31,897 nt of DNA from a virus. The stretch's first letter is position 1, and every line of letters begins with the position of its first letter. A program made the position numbers and the translations under genes. The stretch covers positions 1 through 31,897 of IMG/VR virus record IMGVR_UViG_3300038825_001688; one strand, written 5' to 3'. A model generated the notes under the pieces. It ran no database searches. It saw only the letters and a program-made list of their open reading frames with translations, and was not told the origin of the DNA. Shown in pieces: positions 16,728 to 24,184 of this stretch.

Positions 16728-17007
16728 TTTTATGTTTGTTTATGATGGCTTGTGAAAGCATAATACATCTGGTTGCCGCATGCGTCAAATCCTCTAAATT
16801 ACTTATATCTCTTTTTTTATCAAAGTTATTAATGTGCGCTTTGATATGCTTTAGGTGATGATTAATTGATCTTGTCTCCCAATCATCTTTTTTATATTTT
16901 TCTCTTCCATCAGCAATAACATTTAAAATGCAATTAAAAGCAGGCGCAAAAGTTTCTTTGAACGCTTTAAGCATATAATTTTGTCTTTCTATTATTTTAT
17001 TTTCCAT
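16702..17007 (-). CDS. MazG-like dATP/dGTP diphosphohydrolase family candidate
   Basis: The 101-aa protein shows the spaced pattern DGREKYKKDDW ... INHHLKHIKAHI ... DISNLEDLTHAATRCIMLSQAI. This resembles the small all-helical phage domain formerly called DUF5664, now described as dATP/dGTP diphosphohydrolase N-terminal domain. Those proteins have a MazG-like helical fold and adjust nucleotide pools. Conserved-looking positions are Lys37-Tyr38, Trp43, His50-His51 and His76. An AAGGAGATAT ribosome site precedes the ATG. It sits in the replication operon, which suits the assignment. The exact substrate is not established. Confidence 0.5.
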   Translation of the reverse strand: MENKIIERQNYMLKAFKETFAPAFNCILNVIADGREKYKKDDWETRSINHHLKHIKAHINNFDKKRDISNLEDLTHAATRCIMLSQAIINKHKNDNNKPRS

Positions 17008-17372
17008 TTTTGATATATCTCCTTTATATAATCAATACATTTTTTAGGGTCTTTATCGATTTGATTACTTGTAAAAGCTAGCATTTTCCAGCCGTGAATT
17101 GCCGCTAAGCACCGTTTTTCATAATCGGTATCTGAAGCATGTCTACCCGTAGTCAATTTGCCCGTTTTGGTTTTAATTAATCGTGTACCGCCGTCACATT
17201 CAATAGCAATTTTTTCATCAACAAAAGCAAAGTCAAACCTAAATTTTCTTTTACAAAATTGATGTTCTCTAACTAAGATCTTACTTAATTTTGGCTCTAG
17301 TAATTTTATCCAATACCATAATTTTTCGTCTGAATAATTTACCTTCTTTTCTAGTTTTTTTAGCAAAGACAT
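16992..17372 (-). CDS. PDDEXK-type endonuclease-like protein
   Basis: This 126-aa protein resembles compact Vsr/DUF559-like phage nucleases. The core FRFDFAFVDEKIAIECDGGT gives the catalytic-like D47 and E58-x-D60. It is followed by the family-like stretch TGRHASDTDYEKRCLAAIHGWKMLAFT. Such enzymes cut DNA in repair or recombination, or process phage DNA. The classical lysine of the E-x-K motif is replaced by Asp60, as in related phage sequences where the base lies elsewhere. The ribosome site is GGAGGG eight bases before the ATG. It overlaps the next gene by 16 nt. Confidence 0.65.
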   Translation of the reverse strand: MSLLKKLEKKVNYSDEKLWYWIKLLEPKLSKILVREHQFCKRKFRFDFAFVDEKIAIECDGGTRLIKTKTGKLTTGRHASDTDYEKRCLAAIHGWKMLAFTSNQIDKDPKKCIDYIKEIYQKWKIK

Positions 17373-17404
17373 TTTTGAATCCCTCCATAAAATTATTTTG
17401 CGAT

Positions 17405-18397
17405 TTATTGGTTAGTAATTTGTACTTGTTCGTGAGTTTCAGCATGAAATTTACCTCCGCCGTTAATAGTTTCAATTGTATATGCTAAAAGAGTGCTAGC
17501 AATAAAGTTATGCGTTTCTGTGTAGTTATTAGAATTAAAACACCTCAATAAACTTGTAATACCATTACACCAGTTAAAACTAGTCTCTTTTATTTCATCT
17601 TTTGAATTGAAATATAATTTTGCCATACTATCGGGTAACATTTTTTCAACTTTCCCTATTAATTTAATTGCATTTTGAATTTCAATTTCACTGTTATCAA
17701 TATTATCACGTATTATTTTAAATATTTCATCGGTTGCACGTACATGTTTATGTAATTTAAAAAAAGGTACGGGTTGTTTTATTAAATTTTGTGTATATAT
17801 ACCGCCATATTTATCAAATTCTGGGTAAGCGCCAAAGTAATACTTAGCAAAAAGATAAAACATTTTGTGAAGGTGAGTACAAAAAAACATATTGGATTTA
17901 TAGAATTGATTTTGTTGCCTTGAGCATATATTCATTTTAATTCTAAATTCATGAAATATTGTACTGTTAATTAACTTAACATCTTGGCTGAGCATCAAAG
18001 AGTACTCAAGGCTAAATTTTTTCCAATTATCAAAAAAATCATCAAGTATATTTGTAATCGTTTTGTGCGTTTCTTCATTGTCTAAGCACATAAACCAATC
18101 TAAATGGGGATTTAATTCTAAGTCATTTGTTTGTTTTTGATATTTAAAAAACTCAAACAAAATAATAATTTGATGCGTAGGGCATAGTTTTCGTAGTCTA
18201 TTAGAAAAATAATTGTAATCAATGTCTTTGTGCGTGACATACATTTGTGGATTATCTGATAAGCTTTGCCATTTTCTGTATATGAAAGCCCTTATTAAAA
18301 AATCTGGTAAATTTTCTAAAAAATCCTCTTCTAAACCATTAAATCTAATTGCCTTGTTAACAGAAGTGACTAACTCTAACCAATCGTACTTAAACAC
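17405..18397 (-). CDS. Unknown 330-aa protein of the replication operon
   Basis: The frame is open from a TTG at 18412. GTG at 18397 is a better start because GGAGAG lies five bases upstream, giving VFKYDWLELVTSVNKAI as N-terminus and only an 8-nt overlap with the upstream gene. The protein is helical and rich in Phe, Asn and Lys, with a Cys/His-containing middle (NICSRQQNQFYKSNMFFCTHLHKMFY). I see no catalytic motif. Its position directly after a replication-initiator candidate suggests a role in replication, but no family is recognised. Confidence 0.55.
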   Translation of the reverse strand: MFKYDWLELVTSVNKAIRFNGLEEDFLENLPDFLIRAFIYRKWQSLSDNPQMYVTHKDIDYNYFSNRLRKLCPTHQIIILFEFFKYQKQTNDLELNPHLDWFMCLDNEETHKTITNILDDFFDNWKKFSLEYSLMLSQDVKLINSTIFHEFRIKMNICSRQQNQFYKSNMFFCTHLHKMFYLFAKYYFGAYPEFDKYGGIYTQNLIKQPVPFFKLHKHVRATDEIFKIIRDNIDNSEIEIQNAIKLIGKVEKMLPDSMAKLYFNSKDEIKETSFNWCNGITSLLRCFNSNNYTETHNFIASTLLAYTIETINGGGKFHAETHEQVQITNQ

Positions 18398-19646
18398 ACA
18401 TGCTCTCCGCAATTAATTGTATGGCTTCGTCATGTTCTGGATTTTTTTGCATTTCAATCTCTATGCAGGACATAGCAAAAAGATATAAAGACTTGTTATC
18501 CTTTAAATTAGAGAGTTTTGCAAGATCTAACATGTTACGAGTCTTATTGTTAAGCTTATTTGCTTCCTTAAGGATTCTATCGGCCTCTAATTTGTCGTTA
18601 AGGGTTAAGTGTTTCCAATATTTTTTAGCTGCTGCTGAATACATGGCTTCTTTTCTGCTTTCCTTTTCATTTTTTTCATTCTGCATACGTTGTGCCTCTT
18701 TTTGTGCTTTTTCTAGCATTGGTTTTTTATAAAAATTAATAGCAAGCTTAAGTTGATCAATGCTTTCTCTAGCATAAAAGCTTCCTTCTCTATATCGGTC
18801 CCACTGTTTAAACCACTTTGCTTCAGGCCCTTTTATATGTTGCTCTATTATCTTTCCTCTCATAATCAGTAAATTGTAAATTGAATAAAAAGAATCAAGG
18901 TTATTATGTTTTAATTCAGTTTGAACTTTACTTAAATCTATTTTTTCTGGCGCAATTTGTGATAATTGTGTTGCTAATTTAGAAAATTCCATACGTAAAT
19001 CAAGTGGGTGTTTTTTTTGAAAAGTACAAAAATCTAAAAATTCATTACTTTTTCTTTGACAGTGTTTTTTAATTATCTCTTTTTCAGAATTTTCCTTGTC
19101 CTTGTTGTATGTATTAGGAGAAGAAGGATTATATATATTCTCTTTTTTAATGATAGGCCCTAAAACGTCGTTTGGGTTTAAATTGTTAATGATATCGTTA
19201 ATGTCTTGCATACCATTATTATACCTTTTTTTGTGCTTAATTTGATTATTTTTTACTAATTTAAAATAGTTTTTTGGCATGTATTTCTTTGTTAAAAGTA
19301 TAGGCCCTTCTTCAAAAATAGGTTCATTTACTTGTTTTAGGTTCATGCAATACATAGTTCCAATCTTACGCTTTTTGTAATAAATCGGTTTAACGTGAAT
19401 GAGTTTTTGCTTTTCTAATTTAGATTGTGTGTATCGAACACGTTTTCGTGTCCAGCCCAATGTCTTGGCCATTAGATATTGAGAAGAGACGTAACAATTT
19501 TTTGGTGTATTAATCTTGACTCCAAACCTATCGTGTATTACTCTCTTATGTGAGAAGCAATTCTTCAGAGCCAGAGTAGAGATGAAGTGAAGTTCCCCTC
19601 TACTTTGGCTTAAAGCGATTGTTGGTATTTGAACATAATTTTTCAT
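18390..19646 (-). CDS. Winged-helix replication protein candidate
   Basis: The 418-aa protein starts after an AAAAGGAACTTCATAA ribosome site. Residues about 50-90 (YVSSQYLMAKTLGWTRKRVR, then SKLEKQKLIHV) form a winged helix-turn-helix. A basic linker and helical C-terminal half follow, with a Lys/Glu coiled coil at about 295-325. The layout resembles phage replication initiators (lambda O-like role: origin binding plus helicase recruitment). It lies immediately after the ERF recombination gene. No helicase or primase motif is present, so the initiator role is inferred from the domain layout and context. Confidence 0.5.
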   Translation of the reverse strand: MKNYVQIPTIALSQSRGELHFISTLALKNCFSHKRVIHDRFGVKINTPKNCYVSSQYLMAKTLGWTRKRVRYTQSKLEKQKLIHVKPIYYKKRKIGTMYCMNLKQVNEPIFEEGPILLTKKYMPKNYFKLVKNNQIKHKKRYNNGMQDINDIINNLNPNDVLGPIIKKENIYNPSSPNTYNKDKENSEKEIIKKHCQRKSNEFLDFCTFQKKHPLDLRMEFSKLATQLSQIAPEKIDLSKVQTELKHNNLDSFYSIYNLLIMRGKIIEQHIKGPEAKWFKQWDRYREGSFYARESIDQLKLAINFYKKPMLEKAQKEAQRMQNEKNEKESRKEAMYSAAAKKYWKHLTLNDKLEADRILKEANKLNNKTRNMLDLAKLSNLKDNKSLYLFAMSCIEIEMQKNPEHDEAIQLIAESMCV

Positions 19647-19674
19647 TTATGAAGTTCCTTTTTATAAAATTCAA

Positions 19675-20322
19675 CTATTTCATAGCGTTCCCTATAAGCT
19701 TGCTTGCTTCAGTGCTACTTAGTTTATTGTTGTCCTCAAAGTCTACCCCAAGCTTACGAAGTAGTGCAAGTTGTTTTTCTGATGCTGGTTTTGATGTGTT
19801 ATTCGATGATTTTTGTGGTTGTTGTTGTTGTGTTTGTTGTGGTTGTGAAGCTGGTTGCTTGCTATAGTAATCAGGCGTATTAGTTTGTTTTGTTTGTATC
19901 GGTTTAGGTGATGAATGATTTGTTTTTTCGTGTTGATTCGTTGCGTCTGAATCTTTTTCATTCTCTAGCAAAAACAATCCTGATAAAGCGTATTTACGTG
20001 CGTATGAAGAAGAACCGCCAGTTATCTGTGCTGGATCCATTCCTTTTTTTGATTCGTCTTCTCTGGCCAAGCTGGAATTAGAGATTTTATGTTCTCCATC
20101 GGTGATGGTTGCTGTGGCCTTAATATAGAATCTACTACCTATATTAATTAACTCATCATTGAGATAAAGAACCAACCCATTAAGGTTGGGTTTAATTTCA
20201 GCACAAATATCCTCTAATGTACGGTACTTGTAACCACCGAAGTTGTTGTTGTTATCCTTCTTAACTTTAATTTTTGCTTGCAGATCGGCAACCTTTTGAT
20301 AAAAACTTTTTTTTTCGCTCAT
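19675..20322 (-). CDS. erf: ERF-family single-strand annealing protein
   Basis: ERF proteins anneal complementary single strands during phage recombination and circularisation. Residues 1-125 carry the family core: SFYQKVADLQAKIKV, GYKYRTLEDICAEIKPNL, the strand FYIKATATITDGEH, and DPAQITGGSSSYARKYALSGLFLL, where the GSSSYARKYAL motif is characteristic. A Gln/Pro/Ser-rich disordered linker spans residues about 130-180. The C-terminal end (SSTEASKLIGNAMK) matches the short tail domain of ERF proteins. AGGAGTAAAAAA precedes the ATG. It is transcribed together with the replication protein candidate downstream. Confidence 0.85.
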   Translation of the reverse strand: MSEKKSFYQKVADLQAKIKVKKDNNNNFGGYKYRTLEDICAEIKPNLNGLVLYLNDELINIGSRFYIKATATITDGEHKISNSSLAREDESKKGMDPAQITGGSSSYARKYALSGLFLLENEKDSDATNQHEKTNHSSPKPIQTKQTNTPDYYSKQPASQPQQTQQQQPQKSSNNTSKPASEKQLALLRKLGVDFEDNNKLSSTEASKLIGNAMK

Positions 20323-20332
20323 TTTTTTACTC

Positions 20333-21064
20333 CTATTGATCGAACCAAGGCCCGTTATTTATTTCACTTTGATATGTAGCGTCTTCCACTAGAATAGTAG
20401 GATAATCGTCCAGTTCATCTTGATAGGGAAAATTTTCATTTTGAATAAATTCATTATTGAATTGATCATGATTCTTATTATTGAACCAATTTCTAAACTG
20501 CAATGAACAACTCCCTAGACATACCTTTAAGTATGCTTTAGCTTGAGGTGCTAAATCAAGAAAATGCTCAAAAACTGGATTAGATTGTAATGAACTATTT
20601 ACAATAATAGAGTGAAGGTCGTGACACACAATATCGTCTACACCTAATTTATTTTTAACGTCTTTAGCGATTTTTATTAATTGGTTTTTATATAATTTAT
20701 CTTCAGTGGCAAAGCTTAAAGAATTTGTGACCAATGGTTTTTGTAAAAATTCAATTATTGAACCAAAAAGGTAATTTATAAAAGACTCTTTTATTGCTTT
20801 TAAATAAATTTCATATAGTTTGAATTCACCAGGAATAACGGCTAAATTTACATTAGCATTTTCTGTTATATTTTCAATATACGCGTTCCATTCTGTGACA
20901 TAACTATAGAGTCTGTTACACGACTTCAAATTAAAGGAATTGCCATCATAAAACAGCTTGAATTGTGGATTGAACCAGTCTTGCCTTATAGACTCTATAT
21001 TTTGATTTAAAAAATCCTCTTGGCTTTCAGTTAATGTTTCTTTTAGTGTGCTTATTGTATTCAT
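20333..21064 (-). CDS. Unknown 243-aa protein upstream of ERF
   Basis: Not recognised. The protein is acidic and Asn-rich with mixed helices. It includes a segment LGVDDIVCHDLHSIIVNSS and a C-terminal acidic tail (QDELDDYPTILVEDATYQSE). AAGGAATAGCC is a usable ribosome site. Genes in this place in phage recombination operons often encode an exonuclease or single-strand binding protein, but I see no nuclease motif, and the acidic tail alone does not prove an SSB-like role. Confidence 0.55.
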   Translation of the reverse strand: MNTISTLKETLTESQEDFLNQNIESIRQDWFNPQFKLFYDGNSFNLKSCNRLYSYVTEWNAYIENITENANVNLAVIPGEFKLYEIYLKAIKESFINYLFGSIIEFLQKPLVTNSLSFATEDKLYKNQLIKIAKDVKNKLGVDDIVCHDLHSIIVNSSLQSNPVFEHFLDLAPQAKAYLKVCLGSCSLQFRNWFNNKNHDQFNNEFIQNENFPYQDELDDYPTILVEDATYQSEINNGPWFDQ

Positions 21065-21073
21065 GGCTATTCC

Positions 21074-21322
21074 TTAATTTTTTTTATATTTTTTAATAAA
21101 ATCGTTAATTACTCGATTGGACTCTTCGTAGCTCATAAGGTTGTTTTCGTATAGCCAATCTTGCTGAGAATGAACAATTTCTAGTAGTTTTTGTAATGGT
21201 TTTTGCGAATCGATGTCGTTATATTGAGATATTATCAAAGCATTTAAACTCATTTCCTTGATTTTATTATTGGCAGTAAATTGTGTATCATTACATTGGT
21301 TAATTAATTCGTGAAATTTCAT
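21074..21322 (-). CDS. Unknown 82-aa early protein
   Basis: A helical protein (MKFHELINQCNDTQFTANNK ... YEESNRVINDFIKKYKKN) with no recognised domain. AGGAGA lies about nine bases before the ATG. It is the first gene after the regulator and is separated from it by a 76-nt spacer holding a hairpin, which may control read-through into the operon. Confidence 0.55.
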   Translation of the reverse strand: MKFHELINQCNDTQFTANNKIKEMSLNALIISQYNDIDSQKPLQKLLEIVHSQQDWLYENNLMSYEESNRVINDFIKKYKKN

Positions 21323-21353
21323 TGTTGATTTTCTCCTAATTTTTTAATTGTCG

Positions 21354-21384
21354 GCAAGTAGGCGGATCCTAAACGCTTACTTGC
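21354..21384 (+). terminator. Hairpin with T-tract on the plus strand, between regulator and replication operon
   Basis: GCAAGTAGGCG (21354-21364) pairs with CGCTTACTTGC (21374-21384) around a 9-nt loop, with one G-U pair on the plus strand. It is followed by TTAG and seven T (21389-21395). On the plus strand this is terminator-like, yet the genes here run minus; on the minus strand the G-U becomes A-C and no T-run follows. It may stop antisense transcription or act as an attenuator or operator. Confidence 0.4.
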
Positions 21385-21398
21385 TTAGTTTTTTTGAT

Positions 21399-21716
21399 TT
21401 ACATTTTGAACTCACCACCTACGTTATTTTCTAATTTAATTGCAATTGTATTAGAGATACAATCATCATTTACATTATTATTAAGAACATAAAAACAATC
21501 ATCTAGTTTCATTTCTAATAATGTGGCTACTGCACAAACATATTTAAAATTGTGCTTCAGATGTTGCTTGTTTGGATTAAGTAGAAACATTACCTTGTAT
21601 CTAGTTGTATTTAATGCAAATTTTGAGTTTAAATCTGCGGCTAAAGTTGTCTGATTATAGCCTTTTTTTTCCATCGCTTCAGTTATGTTTGCTAAGTGCA
21701 TATGTATTTTTCTCAT
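21399..21716 (-). CDS. Small XRE-like helix-turn-helix regulator
   Basis: Residues about 6-60 (LANITEAMEKKGYNQTTLAA, with the turn before DLNSKFALNTTRYKVMFLLNP) look like a Cro/CI-type DNA-binding domain; the rest is a short, possibly dimerising tail. The 105-aa size fits a Cro- or repressor-like switch protein. It diverges from the integrase and shares a short control region with it. No Shine-Dalgarno is present; a -10 element ends six bases before the ATG, suggesting a leaderless mRNA as known for lambda cI from PRM. Confidence 0.55.
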   Translation of the reverse strand: MRKIHMHLANITEAMEKKGYNQTTLAADLNSKFALNTTRYKVMFLLNPNKQHLKHNFKYVCAVATLLEMKLDDCFYVLNNNVNDDCISNTIAIKLENNVGGEFKM

Positions 21717-21722
21717 GTTATT

Positions 21723-21751
21723 ACTATATCACTATAACGAATAAGAAACAA
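21723..21751 (-). promoter_or_regulatory. Promoter for the regulator/replication operon
   Basis: On the minus strand TTGTTT (21746-21751) and TATAGT (21723-21728) are spaced by 17 bases. The -10 ends six bases before the ATG at 21716, so transcription would start at or near the start codon. Confidence 0.5.
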
Positions 21752-21805
21752 GTATATTGTAGTAACGATATTGACATTACACATATTTATTAGTTATTGT
21801 TTCTT
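21743..21805. promoter_or_regulatory. Inverted pair AAGAAACAA / TTGTTTCTT in the regulator-integrase switch
   Basis: AAGAAACAA at 21743-21751 is the exact reverse complement of TTGTTTCTT at 21797-21805. The left arm covers the regulator -35, and the right arm lies at the end of the integrase promoter. They are plausible paired operators for the helix-turn-helix protein encoded next door. Confidence 0.35.
21771..21800 (+). promoter_or_regulatory. Candidate integrase promoter
   Basis: TTGACA (21771-21776) is a perfect -35. TATTGT (21795-21800) at 18-base spacing is the best -10. The integrase ATG at 21814 would then have a leader of only about seven bases, and no Shine-Dalgarno is seen. Confidence 0.4.
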
Positions 21806-21813
21806 TTAAGCCC

Positions 21814-22791
21814 ATGATTAATTTTATTATTCACCAATTCAAAAAACAAAAGAAATATAGTGTACATCAACTTTTAGATATATTTTATGTAAAAGAATAT
21901 CAAGAAAATACAAATATAACGTCACACACAAAAAAACATGCATATAGCATCATCAAAAACCTTAAAATTCTAATTGAATCAAGTGTTAACCTTAATGATT
22001 TAAATTATTCTTTTGTTGAGGATTTAAAGGGTGTGTTACAAGAAAAGTATTCACAAACCTATGCGCGAGGTAATTTTACAATATTTAAACGCTTTTTGAA
22101 TTGGGTTTATCTGTGCGGCTATACTAATCATGAAATAAAATACAACGGCGTGATTTCTCAAAGATCAAAAAAAGATATTCTGACAGTAACACCGCAACAA
22201 ATCGAATACTTTAAGAAAAAAATAAAAGAGGCTTTAAAAATTGATTTAAAAAAAGAACCTAGAAGATTACAAAAATTTGAAAAAAATTCAGTTTTAAAAT
22301 TATATTACTCTATTTTATTCCTTTATGAGACTGGGGTTAGATTACAAGAATTATCAAGAATAAAAAGAACTGATTTTAATGCCAAAAAAAGTGAGCTTTT
22401 TATCAAATCGTTTGCAAAAAACAAAGGGGCATCACGAGTAATTATTCTAAATAAAACGGCTAAGTCCTTAATAGAGTCAATGCCTCAATATGATGATGTT
22501 CATCTTTTTCTTTTTCCGTTTAGAACTACTGTTTTGTTCAATAACTATTTTCAGAATTTTATGAGGTCTGACTATTCTACCAAACAGAAATTTAAACTCA
22601 GTAGTCTACGTAAGGCTTTTATTACAGAATCCTTAAAATCTGGAGTTCCACTTGAAACTGTAAGTAAATATGTCGGACACTCACGATCAACCATAACATC
22701 AGCGTACTATGTTGATGTACAAGAACTAAACTCAACAACCAAAGCACACTGGCAAGCTAAAAAAAGCGTTAAATTATTAGAAATTGAATAA
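21814..22791 (+). CDS. int: Tyrosine recombinase/integrase
   Basis: The 325-aa protein has an N-terminal helical core-binding domain (residues about 15-110) and a catalytic domain. Visible catalytic residues are R176 in ETGVRLQEL, K204 in NKGASRVI, R266 in LSSLRKAF, H289 in VGHS, and a tyrosine at 298 or 299 in SAYY. The usual His of the HxxR motif is Ser263, a substitution tolerated in some family members but worth noting. It would integrate or excise the phage or resolve multimers. The 85 nt after the gene hold no recognisable attachment site or tRNA fragment. Confidence 0.85.
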   Translation: MINFIIHQFKKQKKYSVHQLLDIFYVKEYQENTNITSHTKKHAYSIIKNLKILIESSVNLNDLNYSFVEDLKGVLQEKYSQTYARGNFTIFKRFLNWVYLCGYTNHEIKYNGVISQRSKKDILTVTPQQIEYFKKKIKEALKIDLKKEPRRLQKFEKNSVLKLYYSILFLYETGVRLQELSRIKRTDFNAKKSELFIKSFAKNKGASRVIILNKTAKSLIESMPQYDDVHLFLFPFRTTVLFNNYFQNFMRSDYSTKQKFKLSSLRKAFITESLKSGVPLETVSKYVGHSRSTITSAYYVDVQELNSTTKAHWQAKKSVKLLEIE

Positions 22792-22876
22792 GTTTGAAAT
22801 TTGGGCATATACATTAGTTATTATAGGGAATATTATTTTCTGCTTGTACCTTTTGTTTAGTTAATCCCCCCTAATT

Positions 22877-23020
22877 TTAGTTATATGAAATAGTTAAAAC
22901 GTTGTTATTTATTTTTATTTCTTTTCCTTTGCTTTCTGGTTCAAGAAGCTCTAAAACGTGGAATAAATCATTAGTCAATTCTGATAAGTTTATTTTGTTG
23001 TTTCTTTTTTTAATATTCAT
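22877..23020 (-). CDS. Small early protein, 47 aa
   Basis: The frame is open further upstream, but ATG at 23020 is preceded by AAAGGTGATAAA, the ribosome-site style of this cluster. The upstream extension runs through direct repeats and is unlikely to be coding. The protein (MNIKKRNNKINLSELTNDLF, then HVLELLEPESKGKEIKINNN) is not recognised. It is the last gene of the leftward small-gene cluster. Confidence 0.5.
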   Translation of the reverse strand: MNIKKRNNKINLSELTNDLFHVLELLEPESKGKEIKINNNVLTISYN

Positions 23021-23079
23021 TTTATCACCTTTTTTGTTTTGTTTTGTTAAATTATGTATACAACGTATTTTTTTGAACG

Positions 23080-23128
23080 GGATCACGCATTTTTGAAATC
23101 GGATCACGTATTTGCTAATCGGATCACG
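23080..23128. repeat. Three iteron-like direct repeats of GGATCACG
   Basis: GGATCACG followed by a T-rich stretch occurs at 23080, 23101 and 23121, a spacing of 21 and 20 bases (about two helical turns). Copies share the longer frame TCGGATCACGTATTT with few changes. Spacing on one DNA face is typical of iterons or of a multi-site operator. The block sits in a non-coding gap between two small leftward genes. Confidence 0.6.
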
Positions 23129-23130
23129 TT

Positions 23131-23194
23131 TTTTATATATTTTTGCAGTTACATAACCCCATTTTTATATATTTTTGCAGTTACACAACCCCAT
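23131..23194. repeat. 32-bp tandem duplication
   Basis: The unit beginning TTTTATATATTTTTGCAGTT and ending ACCCCAT occurs at 23131-23162 and again at 23163-23194 with a single T/C difference. It spans the 3' end of the leftward 79-aa gene. Since 32 is not a multiple of three, the second copy is read in another frame downstream of the stop. Confidence 0.85.
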
Positions 23195-23388
23195 TCACCA
23201 AAGCAATCCCATAAATTTACACAACTCTCTTTAGTAAAGCCTAAAGCTAATTTTTTTGTTTTACATTGTATTGACCTACACATACCACTTTTTACCTCTA
23301 CTATCTCAATTGAATGACAACCTTTTTTAATTTTTTCATATATTAAAGCATAGCCATTTTCTTTTTTAACTGTTTCTAAATCATTCAT
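23149..23388 (-). CDS. Small Cys-containing early protein, 79 aa
   Basis: Start chosen at ATG 23388 because CAAGGTGAGAAA lies just upstream; an earlier ATG at 23430 would overlap the preceding gene. The protein (MNDLETVKKENGYALIYEKI) contains five cysteines (at GCHSIE, GMCRSIQC, ESCVNLWDC-like positions and GCVTAK), suggesting a small metal-binding fold, though spacing does not match a standard zinc finger. Its last residues (TAKIYKNGVM) lie in a 32-bp tandem duplication, so the C-terminus may have been altered recently. Confidence 0.55.
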   Translation of the reverse strand: MNDLETVKKENGYALIYEKIKKGCHSIEIVEVKSGMCRSIQCKTKKLALGFTKESCVNLWDCFGEWGCVTAKIYKNGVM

Positions 23389-23410
23389 TTTCTCACCTTG
23401 TTGTTTTGTT

Positions 23411-23992
23411 TTATTTTGTTCGATTCTCATCTATTAATTTATTGAAAAAGCGAACGTATTGATTCCATATTTTAGTAAATTCTTTAGAAATATTTTCAAA
23501 TTCTAAGATATCTTTTTTTTCCACATATTTTTTAAAACTTTCTTCTTCACAAGTTTCTAATTGTTCTTTTTCAATTTTTCTTGATATATTTGCATATTTT
23601 TTAAGCAGTAAATTACATTTTTCTGATAATTTATTTAAATGCTTTATAGTAGAAATTCTTTTAGCCTCATCAATATTTTCAAAATTTATAATTTTATTGT
23701 GCGTATTTATTTTATTTACTCGGTAATTTATACTGAAATTTAATAAAGTAAATTTATTTCCAAACTGATAAACTCTATTTGCTGCACGTAGTACAAGTAG
23801 TTCTTTATCAATTTCTTCTCTTCTTTCCTTACGTAATTTATTATTAAATTCTTCCAGTTCTTTCCTTACTTCTATTGTGCAATCTATAAATTTTATATTG
23901 CTTTCTATTGGTGCTAGCCCGTCTTTTTTTCTTCTCTCGTTTTCCTGATTTAATGCTTGATTAAATTCATTTACATAATATTTACTATTCAT
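23411..23992 (-). CDS. Unknown coiled-coil early protein, 193 aa
   Basis: ATG at 23992 follows AAGGTGAATAAA; the earlier GTG at 24001 falls inside that ribosome site and is rejected. The protein is highly charged and helical with long coiled-coil stretches (for example VRKELEEFNNKLRKERREEI and KLSEKCNLLLKKYANISRKI). No family is recognised. It belongs to the small-gene cluster expressed from the promoter at 24616-24644. Confidence 0.55.
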   Translation of the reverse strand: MNSKYYVNEFNQALNQENERRKKDGLAPIESNIKFIDCTIEVRKELEEFNNKLRKERREEIDKELLVLRAANRVYQFGNKFTLLNFSINYRVNKINTHNKIINFENIDEAKRISTIKHLNKLSEKCNLLLKKYANISRKIEKEQLETCEEESFKKYVEKKDILEFENISKEFTKIWNQYVRFFNKLIDENRTK

Positions 23993-24018
23993 TTTATTCA
24001 CCTTATTTTAATTTTTTT

Positions 24019-24171
24019 CTAAATTCTATTAATCGTTACATACTTGCGCGTAATTTTATTTTTGAAATAGTCCAAACCGTTCTCAGAACACATATACATA
24101 TAGTCATCTGCATTTAAGCCATTTTTTTGTGCGTTCTCAAAAACTAAACTTATATTTTTTTCGATATTCAT
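24019..24171 (-). CDS. Small early protein, 50 aa
   Basis: MNIEKNISLVFENAQKNGLN begins at ATG 24171, preceded by AAGGTGAAACA, exactly the ribosome-site pattern of its neighbours. It continues with a Tyr/Met-rich part (ADDYMYMCSENGLDYF) and ends with a basic tail. Function unknown. The ribosome site and position between two same-strand genes support it as real. Confidence 0.55.
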   Translation of the reverse strand: MNIEKNISLVFENAQKNGLNADDYMYMCSENGLDYFKNKITRKYVTINRI

Positions 24172-24184
24172 TGTTTCACCTTAT

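Noticed and set aside
19600-19625. Partial resemblance of spacer 3 to CTTTGGCTT...AAAGCGATTG
   Set aside because: Requires a gap and mismatches; not a protospacer.
21814-22876. tRNA or attachment site near the integrase
   Set aside because: No cloverleaf or tRNA 3' end could be found in 22792-22876 or the upstream gap.
22877-23107. Longer 76-aa version of the 47-aa gene
   Set aside because: The extra N-terminus is encoded by direct repeats, and the internal ATG has the cluster's standard ribosome site.
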